A stretch of DNA of 21,673 nucleotides, taken from Candidatus Woesearchaeota archaeon. Lineage in GTDB: Archaea; Nanobdellota; Nanobdellia; Woesearchaeales; GW2011-AR4. Both the position numbers and the translations under genes were made by a program. The notes beneath the pieces were generated by a model that saw nothing but the letters and a program-made list of their open reading frames with translations, did not search any database and was not told the origin of the DNA. The stretch covers positions 1 to 21,673 of the forward strand of contig JASMFO010000006.1 of NCBI GenBank assembly GCA_030751755.1, given 5' to 3'. This document shows positions 6,764 to 12,653 of this stretch, piece after piece (position 1 is the first letter of the stretch; the number at the start of each line of letters is the position of its first letter).

Positions 6764-7032
6764 AATAACCCTCCAAAAATCAACCTTAATAAATGGCTTG
6801 CAGTAACCATAATAAATAGACTAGCCAGTATTAGATACTGCAGGGAATTGTTTTCCTTTAGAAAATGAATAATATAGTAGCCCGACATGGTTAAACCTAT
6901 TAATATAATTGACACATCCATGAATGCCACATATGCATAAATTGTATAACCCTCAGTTATCAGAATAATACCAGTTAAAACAATAAAAAATAAAATGCTA
7001 ATTCCAAATATATATTTTAAATTAAATTTCAT
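6757..7032 (-). CDS. Small three-span membrane protein, first of a tandem pair
   Basis: The protein has 91 residues from the Met codon at 7032. A Met at 7056 adds eight residues, but the TATA box lies at about 7059-7068. This predicts transcription starting near 7037, so the shorter form is preferred; it also matches the 90-residue length of its partner. Hydrophobic segments are at about 8-28, 33-55 and 64-86, and the end reads SHLLRLIFGGLLC. It overlaps the following gene by 7 nt. It is divergent from the pyrophosphatase gene at 7127. I do not recognise the family. The near-identical size and topology of the two suggest duplication. Confidence 0.65.
   Translation of the reverse strand: MKFNLKYIFGISILFFIVLTGIILITEGYTIYAYVAFMDVSIILIGLTMSGYYIIHFLKENNSLQYLILASLFIMVTASHLLRLIFGGLLC
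6769..6774 (-). promoter_or_regulatory. Shine-Dalgarno sequence inside the upstream cistron
   Basis: GGAGGG on the minus strand, 5 nt before the ATG at 6763. It lies in the last codons of the upstream gene and decides the start of the 6491-6763 gene. Confidence 0.65.
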
Positions 7033-7058
7033 AGAATAACGATGAAGATTTAGCATAT

Positions 7059-7068
7059 AATATTTAAA
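7059..7068 (-). promoter_or_regulatory. TATA box of the small membrane pair
   Basis: The minus strand reads tttaaatatt here, about 31 nt upstream of the preferred start at 7032. Confidence 0.4.
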
Positions 7069-7096
7069 TTATCTGATTTTTAAATTTTTAATCATA

Positions 7097-7105
7097 TTTA
7101 AATAC
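7097..7105 (+). promoter_or_regulatory. TATA box of the pyrophosphatase operon
   Basis: atttaaata is centred about 26-27 nt before the ATG at 7127. This is leaderless spacing, with no SD sequence between. Confidence 0.5.
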
Positions 7106-7126
7106 TAATCAATAATCCTTTTTCTT

Positions 7127-7681
7127 ATGCAAATAAACCTCATAACAAGCAACTTAGGCAAGGTAAAAGAATTCAAAATAATATTCGGAGACAGTATAAA
7201 GATAAATCATATTGAAAAAGAATATAGAGAATTAAGAAGTGATAATCCTGAGGAAATAGCGAAAGAAGCTGCAAAAAGGCTTTCTATGCAATTGCAAAAA
7301 CCAGTTGTTGTTGAGGATTCTGGTTTGTTTATTAAGGCTTTGAATGATTTTCCCGGAACTTGTTCATCTTACATTCATAAAAGAATCGGGTTAAAAGGAA
7401 TAATAAAATTAATGGAAAATGTTGAAGACAGAACTTGCTATTATAAATCTGCAGTTAGTTATTGCGAGACAGGAAAAGAGCCTGTGAGCTTTTTAGGTGA
7501 GGAAAAAGGCATTGTTGCAGAAGAAATAAAAGGAAATAACGGTTTTGGGCATGATCCAATATTTATTCCGGAAAACAGCGATAAAACTTATGGGGAAATG
7601 CAAAATTGCGAAAATTTAAAAAGATTCAGAAAAATTGCAGTTGAAAAACTAAAAGAATATCTACTAAAAGGAGAGAGGTAA
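7127..7681 (+). CDS. XTP/dITP pyrophosphatase (HAM1/RdgB family) with altered base-binding motif
   Basis: The protein has 184 residues, the normal family length. It hydrolyses non-canonical purine nucleotides (ITP, dITP, XTP) to monophosphates and so protects DNA and RNA. Visible motifs are TSNLGKVKEF (7-16) for phosphate binding, VEDSGL (62-67) with the acidic metal ligands, FPGTCS (75-80), and GFGHDPIF (139-146). The oddity is near the C-terminus. Family members carry S-H-R just before the last helix, where His and Arg hold the purine (H177 and R178 in human ITPA). Here the segment reads K-R-F-R, so Ser and His are replaced by Arg166 and Phe167 while Arg168 is kept. TYAEM is TYGEM. Substrate range may therefore differ. 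It is followed after one base by the coiled-coil gene, whose SD sequence lies in this gene's end. Confidence 0.88.
   Translation: MQINLITSNLGKVKEFKIIFGDSIKINHIEKEYRELRSDNPEEIAKEAAKRLSMQLQKPVVVEDSGLFIKALNDFPGTCSSYIHKRIGLKGIIKLMENVEDRTCYYKSAVSYCETGKEPVSFLGEEKGIVAEEIKGNNGFGHDPIFIPENSDKTYGEMQNCENLKRFRKIAVEKLKEYLLKGER
7671..7677 (+). promoter_or_regulatory. Shine-Dalgarno sequence of the 7683 gene
   Basis: gagagag with a following GGT overlaps the last codons of the pyrophosphatase gene and ends 4-5 nt before the ATG at 7683, giving translational coupling. Confidence 0.45.
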
Positions 7682-7682
7682 T

Positions 7683-8273
7683 ATGATACAAAAAATAAAA
7701 GACTTAATGGCAATGAAAGAGCAAGTTGATGTTATAAAAAACAATTTAAATTATGCTACAAGCTCTGTTAGCGAGTTAAAGAATGAAATAGGAGCATTAA
7801 AACAGCAGATAAATGATAATATAAATGAACTTGACAATAAAAATAACGAATTCTTCAAGAATTTTGATGAAAATGTAACCTTGATAAAAAACATAAGGCA
7901 CGATTTTGAAAAGGAACTTTTTCAGTTTAAATTATTAAAATCACAACTGCAGAAGAAACTGATTGAGAAATTTGAAGAAGAGCTTGATAAAGAGCTTAAG
8001 ATACAGATTGACACACTAAAAAAAGATTCAGATAACTATAACGAGCTTAAAGAAAATATAAATAAAATAACAGAAAAAGTAAATAATCTAAGCGAGGAAA
8101 TAAATAAATTTACAGAAATAAGCAGAAACATAAAGAAAGAGGATTTTGAGCTTACAAGATTTGCACAGCAACTTATTGAGATGGACAAGGAAAAGCTCGA
8201 ACTTATGCAAAAAATAGACACTTTAGAAAGATTAGTCTCAAAAATGAGAAGGCAAGAGTTTGTGACAAGATGA
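7683..8273 (+). CDS. Long coiled-coil protein, unknown function
   Basis: The protein has 196 residues and is almost entirely predicted helix. Heptad-spaced I and L with abundant K, E, N and D run from about residue 5 to 188, and there is no proline between the first few residues and the end. No signal peptide, membrane segment, cysteine or catalytic motif is seen. Breaks near residues 60 and 95 could divide it into three helices folding back on each other. It sits between the pyrophosphatase (one base upstream) and a GNAT acetyltransferase (4-nt overlap, ATGA, at 8270-8273), so the three are translated together. I do not recognise a family. Coiled coils of this kind often make false matches to SMC or myosin-like proteins, so only the structural description is safe. 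Confidence 0.7.
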   Translation: MIQKIKDLMAMKEQVDVIKNNLNYATSSVSELKNEIGALKQQINDNINELDNKNNEFFKNFDENVTLIKNIRHDFEKELFQFKLLKSQLQKKLIEKFEEELDKELKIQIDTLKKDSDNYNELKENINKITEKVNNLSEEINKFTEISRNIKKEDFELTRFAQQLIEMDKEKLELMQKIDTLERLVSKMRRQEFVTR

Positions 8274-8737
8274 AATTCCGAAAAGCAACATTGAAGGATG
8301 CAAGGGGAATTGCTAATGTTCTTGTAAAAAGCTATAATATTAAAGATTTAAAGGAAGGGATTAATGTTTTTAAAAATGAAATAAAAAAATTCCATAATTA
8401 TATTGTAGCAGCTAACGGCGAGATAGCAGGCATTGTTACATGGGTTGTTCATGGCCTGCCTAAGCACAGGTTATGTGAATTAGACAGGATTGCGGTCCTT
8501 CCAGAGTACAGGGGAAAAGGAATCGCAAAAAAATTATTTGATACATTGGTAAAAGATGCAAAAGCATACTATAAAAAAAATAATTCAAAATTAAGAAAAC
8601 TATACTTATTGACGCATGCTGACAATAAAAGAGCACATAAATTCTATGAAAAATTAGGTTTTAAGCATGAAACAACATTAAAAGATCATTATTACAAGAA
8701 CAAGGATGAGTTTGTCTATAGCATGTTTTTTTATTAA
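8270..8737 (+). CDS. GNAT-family N-acetyltransferase
   Basis: The protein has 155 residues with the whole GNAT fold. Motif A, IAVLPEYRGKGIAKKLF (74-90), has R81-G-K-G-I-A as the acetyl-CoA pyrophosphate loop. Motif B, around 115-133, contains N-x-x-A-x-x-FYEKLGF, where the tyrosine is the usual general acid. The enzyme moves acetyl from acetyl-CoA to an amine. The substrate cannot be told from sequence: RimI-like protein N-terminal acetylation or a small molecule are both possible. The start overlaps the coiled-coil gene stop (ATGA). The final codons contain a T7 run that probably acts as a terminator, and the next gene has its own TATA box, so the operon likely ends here. Confidence 0.85.
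   Translation: MKFRKATLKDARGIANVLVKSYNIKDLKEGINVFKNEIKKFHNYIVAANGEIAGIVTWVVHGLPKHRLCELDRIAVLPEYRGKGIAKKLFDTLVKDAKAYYKKNNSKLRKLYLLTHADNKRAHKFYEKLGFKHETTLKDHYYKNKDEFVYSMFFY
8726..8732 (+). terminator. T7 terminator embedded in the last codons of the GNAT gene
   Basis: A run of seven T encodes part of the Phe-Phe-Tyr end. Archaeal RNA polymerase stops at such tracts, and the next gene has a separate promoter 23-31 nt downstream, so the signal is well placed. Confidence 0.4.
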
Positions 8738-8754
8738 TAACAAGATTCCAAAAT

Positions 8755-8763
8755 ATATTTATA
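8755..8763 (+). promoter_or_regulatory. TATA box of the Cys-cluster gene
   Basis: atatttata is centred about 27 nt before the ATG at 8786, giving a leaderless transcript. Confidence 0.55.
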
Positions 8764-8785
8764 CTTCTCAATTAAAAACTAGGTT

Positions 8786-9142
8786 ATGCAAGACATATTT
8801 ACAAAAGAAAACTTCAAGTGCGACAGATACTGCGGACAATGCTGTATAAAATTAAGTGTGCGTATAAGCAAAGCAGAGATTAAAAATATAAGAAAACTAG
8901 GATATAAAGAAGAAGATTTTCTTGAAAGAGAGTTGTCGGATATACCTATATTTATATTAAAAAAAAACAGAAAAGGATGTGTTTTTCTCAAAAAACATAA
9001 AGACGGGAAACACTCATGTGTTATATACAAAAATAGGCCCAAAGCTTGTGAGCAATACCCTTTCTTTAAGGAGAATAATAAGGTAGGAAGCTGCCTGCCG
9101 GATAAGATGTTTCCGGGCGCGTTTGTTTCGTTTAGCAAATAA
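8786..9142 (+). CDS. YkgJ-type Cys-cluster protein (putative zinc/iron-binding)
   Basis: The protein has 118 residues. Eight cysteines are placed as in the YkgJ/UPF0153 family: C12-x3-C16-G-x-C19-C20 at the start, C65 and C78 in the middle, RPKAC88 followed by EQYPF, and C103. The family is thought to hold a metal ion or an iron-sulphur centre; its biochemical role is not settled, so I claim none. The protein is soluble and has no membrane segment. It is a single-gene unit: its own TATA box lies 27 nt upstream, and eS6, which has another promoter, follows after 77 bp. Confidence 0.82.
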   Translation: MQDIFTKENFKCDRYCGQCCIKLSVRISKAEIKNIRKLGYKEEDFLERELSDIPIFILKKNRKGCVFLKKHKDGKHSCVIYKNRPKACEQYPFFKENNKVGSCLPDKMFPGAFVSFSK

Positions 9143-9150
9143 TCAATAAA

Positions 9151-9160
9151 CTTTTTAAAT
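9151..9160 (+). promoter_or_regulatory. TATA box of the eS6 gene
   Basis: ctttttaaat is about 64 nt upstream of the ATG. Transcription would start near 9182, leaving a leader of about 38 nt. The leader opens with an attct...agaat inverted repeat (9181-9195) and carries a strong SD sequence. Confidence 0.45.
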
Positions 9161-9205
9161 GAGAGATTATTCCGATTATTATTCTTTTTTAGAATAAATT
9201 AAAAC

Positions 9206-9211
9206 AGGAGG
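9206..9211 (+). promoter_or_regulatory. Strong Shine-Dalgarno sequence of eS6
   Basis: AGGAGG lies 8 nt before the ATG at 9220. It is among the strongest SD sequences in the window and is on a leadered, not leaderless, mRNA. Confidence 0.75.
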
Positions 9212-9219
9212 AAATTACT

Positions 9220-9804
9220 ATGGCAAGCTTTAAAATTAACATTGCAGACCCTAAATCGGGAAAGTGCTATAAAACAGAAATCAAGGATGCACAGGCAGCT
9301 CCTTTTATGGGCTTAAATATAGGAGAAAAAATAGAAGGAGACAAGATAGGGATAGGAGGTTATGAGTTCTCAATAACTGGTGGCACAGATTATTGTGGTT
9401 TTCCAATGAGGCGCGGGATTCTGGGAATAAGAAAGAGATTAGTCATTTATCCCGGTGTTGGATTTAAAGGCGGATTTAAAGGGATGAAGAAAAGAAAGAC
9501 AGTTTGCGGCCACAAAATCAATGAGCAGATTGCTGCAATAAACCTTAAAGTGTTAAAAGAAGGAACAAAAAAGCTTTCTGAGGTGTTTGGTAAAAAAGAA
9601 GGTGAAGCAGAGAAGCCAAAAGAAGAAATTAAAGATACTGGGAAATCAGAGATTTCCGGTACCCATTCCATGGGAGAGAAAAAACCTGAAGCAAAGCCTG
9701 AACAAAAAGAAGAGCCCAAGAAAGAAGCTAAAGAAGAAAAAGATCTAGAACAAAAAGGGGCAAAATCAGAAGAAAAACCTAAAGAGCAAAACAAAAACCA
9801 ATAA
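9220..9804 (+). CDS. rps6e: Small-subunit ribosomal protein eS6 with long charged C-terminal tail
   Basis: Residues 1-115 are a complete archaeal/eukaryotic S6e core: FKINIADPKSGKCYKTE at the start, IGGYEFSITGGTDYCGFPMRR at about 45-65, a basic patch (GMKKRKTVCG, 88-97), then INEQIAAINLKVLKEG. The protein binds 16S rRNA in the small subunit. Archaeal S6e is normally about 125-135 residues long; this one has 194. The extra 75 or so residues are low-complexity lysine, glutamate and proline repeats (KKPEAKPEQKEEPKK and similar), probably disordered. The DNA of the tail is purine-rich and passes directly into an A-rich spacer. The start is fixed by AGGAGG 8 nt upstream. The gene precedes aIF2-gamma on the same strand, a common archaeal pairing of translation genes. 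Confidence 0.92.
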   Translation: MASFKINIADPKSGKCYKTEIKDAQAAPFMGLNIGEKIEGDKIGIGGYEFSITGGTDYCGFPMRRGILGIRKRLVIYPGVGFKGGFKGMKKRKTVCGHKINEQIAAINLKVLKEGTKKLSEVFGKKEGEAEKPKEEIKDTGKSEISGTHSMGEKKPEAKPEQKEEPKKEAKEEKDLEQKGAKSEEKPKEQNKNQ

Positions 9805-9975
9805 AAAATAAAACAACAATTAAAAATTCAATAAAATAACAAAACAATAAAAAAATAATAATAACCGACGACGCAAAACTGACCAATAATTGATAATAAT
9901 AAAAATCCAACAAAAATAAAAACAGTGATTAATTAGAATAATAATATTGAAAATAAAACTAGTGTAATACAAAAT
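9805..9975 (+). other. A-rich, G-poor spacer before aIF2-gamma
   Basis: 171 bp between eS6 and aIF2-gamma. The plus strand is dominated by A with scattered caataaaa- and aataata-like words and very little G. A small less biased island (ccgacgacgc) lies near 9864-9873. There is no open frame of note, no T-run on the plus strand and no clear TATA box at the right distance from 9976; ttgaaaataaaac near 9948-9960 is the nearest candidate. It may be a read-through leader. The opposite strand is full of oligo-T, which could stop antisense transcription. Confidence 0.4.
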
Positions 9976-11244
9976 ATGCCTATGCCAAGAACGAAAAAAA
10001 CAACAAAATCTAGTGAGAAAGTAGTACAGCCAGAGCTTAATATAGGCATGGTCGGTCATGTTGACCATGGAAAAACAACTTTATTGGAACGGCTTTCTGG
10101 AGTGTGGGCAGACACGCATTCTGAGGAAATAAAAAGAGGCATTACAATAAGATTAGGATATGCGGATGCTGTTTTCTATAAGGAAGGAAATGACTATACC
10201 GCAAAACTCAAAAACAAATCAAAAGCCAAGGTTTTGCGAAAAGTTAGTTTTGTTGATGCACCAGGTCATGAAAGCCTAATGGCCACTATGCTCTCAGGAG
10301 CCACAATAATGGATGGAGCCTTATTGCTAATAGCTGCTAATGAGACATGCCCACAACCACAAACAAGAGAACATTTAATGGCATTGCAAATAATAGGAAT
10401 CAAAAATGTTGTTATTGTCCAAAACAAGATTGATCTTGTTGATGAGAAAGGTGCCATGAATAATTATAAGCAGATTAAAGCGTTTGTGAAAGGAACAGAT
10501 TATGAAAACGCTCCGATAATACCCCTATCTGCGCAACATAATGTGGGCATAAGCGCTTTAATAGAAGCTATCGAAAAAACAATATCAACACCAAAAAGAG
10601 ATAAAAGTAAAGATCCTAGTATGCTTGTTGCAAGAAGCTTTGACATTAACAGGCCAGGTAGTCTGCCTAAAGACTTAATAGGAGGAGTTCTTGGGGGCAG
10701 CATGAAGCAGGGTATATTACAAGCAAAGCAGGATATAGAAATAAAGCCAGGAAGAAAAGTGATGGAAAAAAATAAAGATGTATGGAAGCCAGTAATAACA
10801 AAAATTGTCGACTTAAAATATGGGGGGGCATCAGTGAAAGAAATATCTCCGGGTGGTACAATTGGAATACTTACTTCTTTGGACCCTTCAATTGTAAAAT
10901 CAGATTCACTTGGCGGGTCAATTGTTGGTTTGCCTGGAAAATTACCGGATGTATTATATGAAATTACTTTATCCCTAAATCTGTTGGAGAGGGTTGTAGG
11001 GACTCAGGAAGAATTAAAAGTGGATCCCATAAAGATGAATGAGACGTTAATGCTAAATGTAAATTCAGCTGCAACAGTGGGTATAGTGAATGGATTCAAG
11101 AAAAAAAATGTTACATGCAGATTAAAAATACCGGTTTGCGCAGAAATAAATTCTCGTGTAACAATATCAAGAATGATAGGAAACAGGTTCAGACTTATAG
11201 GTTATGGGGAGATTGTTGATGGGAAAACATCATCTAAATCTTAA
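9976..11244 (+). CDS. Translation initiation factor aIF2 gamma subunit, lacking the zinc knuckle
   Basis: The protein has 422 residues. It is the GTPase core of the archaeal ternary complex, bringing initiator Met-tRNA to the small subunit. The G motifs are intact: GHVDHGKT (27-34), RGITI (54-58), DAPGH (94-98), NKID (150-153) and SAQ (185-187). PQPQTREH (126-133) is the family hallmark. Two beta-barrel domains follow. Between switch 1 and switch 2, aIF2-gamma normally carries a zinc ribbon with two CxxC pairs. Here residues 62-89 contain no cysteine at all and read as a short lysine-rich loop. The start at 9976 and a second Met at 9982 are both possible. The 3' end overlaps the convergent SRP54 gene by 11 bp. 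Confidence 0.95.
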   Translation: MPMPRTKKTTKSSEKVVQPELNIGMVGHVDHGKTTLLERLSGVWADTHSEEIKRGITIRLGYADAVFYKEGNDYTAKLKNKSKAKVLRKVSFVDAPGHESLMATMLSGATIMDGALLLIAANETCPQPQTREHLMALQIIGIKNVVIVQNKIDLVDEKGAMNNYKQIKAFVKGTDYENAPIIPLSAQHNVGISALIEAIEKTISTPKRDKSKDPSMLVARSFDINRPGSLPKDLIGGVLGGSMKQGILQAKQDIEIKPGRKVMEKNKDVWKPVITKIVDLKYGGASVKEISPGGTIGILTSLDPSIVKSDSLGGSIVGLPGKLPDVLYEITLSLNLLERVVGTQEELKVDPIKMNETLMLNVNSAATVGIVNGFKKKNVTCRLKIPVCAEINSRVTISRMIGNRFRLIGYGEIVDGKTSSKS

Positions 11245-12589
11245 AATTTGCTGGAAACTTACCGCCGAACTTTTTCATCATCTTGCTCATATCTCCTTGA
11301 TTGCCTTTAAACATCTTTACAATCTTTTTGCTTTGCCTATATTGTTTTATTAATTCTCTTATTGTGCTTGTCGGAATGCCAGAACCTTTGCTTATTCTAT
11401 CTATCCTTTCGCTTGTAATCTCATCTGGATTTTCAAGCTCTTCTTTTGTCATGCTTTGCATAGCAATTTTCCATTTTTCCAGCTTTTCTTCTTGTACATC
11501 AAGCATCTCCTTTGGCAGCTGCAAAGATGAAAAACCAGGTACCATCTCAACAATCTTTTTCAAAGATCCCATTTTTTTCATTGCCGACATCTGCTCATAT
11601 AAATCTATAAGATTAAATTCTCCTTTCAGGAATTTTTTACCTAAGTCTTCTGCATCTTCTACCTTAATGGCTTCTTTTGCTTTTTCTAATAGAGCTTCTA
11701 AGTCACCCATTCCTAATAATCTACCAACAAAACCTTTGGGATTAAAATGCTCTAAATCCTCAATTTTTTCTCCAACACCAATAAACTTTATTGGAGCTTT
11801 TGATACAGCACAAGCGGTTAGAGCACCACCACCTTTAGCGGTCCCATCCATCTTCGATACAATAACTCCAGAAATATCGCAGCTTTTGTTGAATTGTTCA
11901 GCTTGCTTTTGCGCTGCCTGCCCAATGTCTGCAGAAATAACTAATAAGTTTTCATTCGGCTTAATTAATTGATTTAAGGTTTCAATTTCTTCTATTAAAT
12001 CCTTGGATAAGGCATCTCTTCCAGAGGTATCAATAATTAAAACATCATATTTATTGAGTTCATCTTTAAATTCATTGTAAATATTTAATGGAACTTTTTC
12101 ATTTTTTTTGGTGTAGGAAGGAACATTTGCTTGTTTTGCAACTTGTTCTATCTGGTCCATTGCAGCTGGCCTGTGCGTGTCTAAGCCAAGCAAAGCAACC
12201 TTATTGCCGCGCTTTGCAAAGTATTTTGCAAGTTTTCCTGCAGTGGTTGTTTTTCCAGAACCGAACAAACCGACAAGCATTATCTTGAATGGTTTTTCCT
12301 TGATTTCTATCTTTTGCTGCTCTTTTCCAAGAAAATCAACAAGCTGTTCGTAGACAATATTAATCAAATGCTCTTTTTTTGTAAGTCCGGAAGGTGTTTC
12401 TTCTTTCTTTATTCTTTCCTTAATCTTGTTTGTTAAATCAAAAACAAGTTGTACATTAACATCTGCTTGCAGTAAAGCACGTTGAATATCTTTTATTAAT
12501 TCGTTAATTAGCTTGTCATCTACAAAAATACTTTTTGCTATTTTCTGGAGAGTATTCTTTAAAGAATCCCCTAATTTTTCTAATACCAT
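11234..12589 (-). CDS. srp54: Signal recognition particle 54 kDa protein (SRP54)
   Basis: The protein has 451 residues, the normal archaeal length. SRP54 binds signal peptides emerging from the ribosome and docks them to FtsY at the membrane with the help of 7S RNA. The N domain spans about 1-90. The G domain has GLFGSGKTTT (107-116), LDTHRPAA (136-143; most homologues have Y or F in place of H), an insertion-box region, DTSGRD and SKMDG. The M domain, from about 320, has methionine-rich helices (MSAMKKMGSL near its start and MSKMMKKFGGKFP at the end) that form the signal-binding groove and RNA contact. A TATA box 27 nt upstream supports the start and a leaderless mRNA. The ThrRS gene lies 64 bp upstream on the same strand. 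The gene ends 11 bp inside the convergent aIF2-gamma gene. Confidence 0.96.
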   Translation of the reverse strand: MVLEKLGDSLKNTLQKIAKSIFVDDKLINELIKDIQRALLQADVNVQLVFDLTNKIKERIKKEETPSGLTKKEHLINIVYEQLVDFLGKEQQKIEIKEKPFKIMLVGLFGSGKTTTAGKLAKYFAKRGNKVALLGLDTHRPAAMDQIEQVAKQANVPSYTKKNEKVPLNIYNEFKDELNKYDVLIIDTSGRDALSKDLIEEIETLNQLIKPNENLLVISADIGQAAQKQAEQFNKSCDISGVIVSKMDGTAKGGGALTACAVSKAPIKFIGVGEKIEDLEHFNPKGFVGRLLGMGDLEALLEKAKEAIKVEDAEDLGKKFLKGEFNLIDLYEQMSAMKKMGSLKKIVEMVPGFSSLQLPKEMLDVQEEKLEKWKIAMQSMTKEELENPDEITSERIDRISKGSGIPTSTIRELIKQYRQSKKIVKMFKGNQGDMSKMMKKFGGKFPANFKI

Positions 12590-12611
12590 AGCAGTATAGT
12601 TATAGAATTTG

Positions 12612-12621
12612 TTTTATAAAG
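12612..12621 (-). promoter_or_regulatory. TATA box of srp54
   Basis: The minus strand reads ctttataaaa, centred about 27 nt upstream of the ATG at 12589. This gives srp54 its own leaderless promoter, separate from thrS. Confidence 0.6.
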
Positions 12622-12653
12622 TTAATTGTTTTTCTGGTAATATCACTTTATTA

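Noticed and set aside
11301..11972. 223-codon open frame antisense to srp54
   Set aside because: SRP54 motifs cover the region on the minus strand. The plus-strand product is an S/F/L-rich shadow with no promoter or SD sequence.
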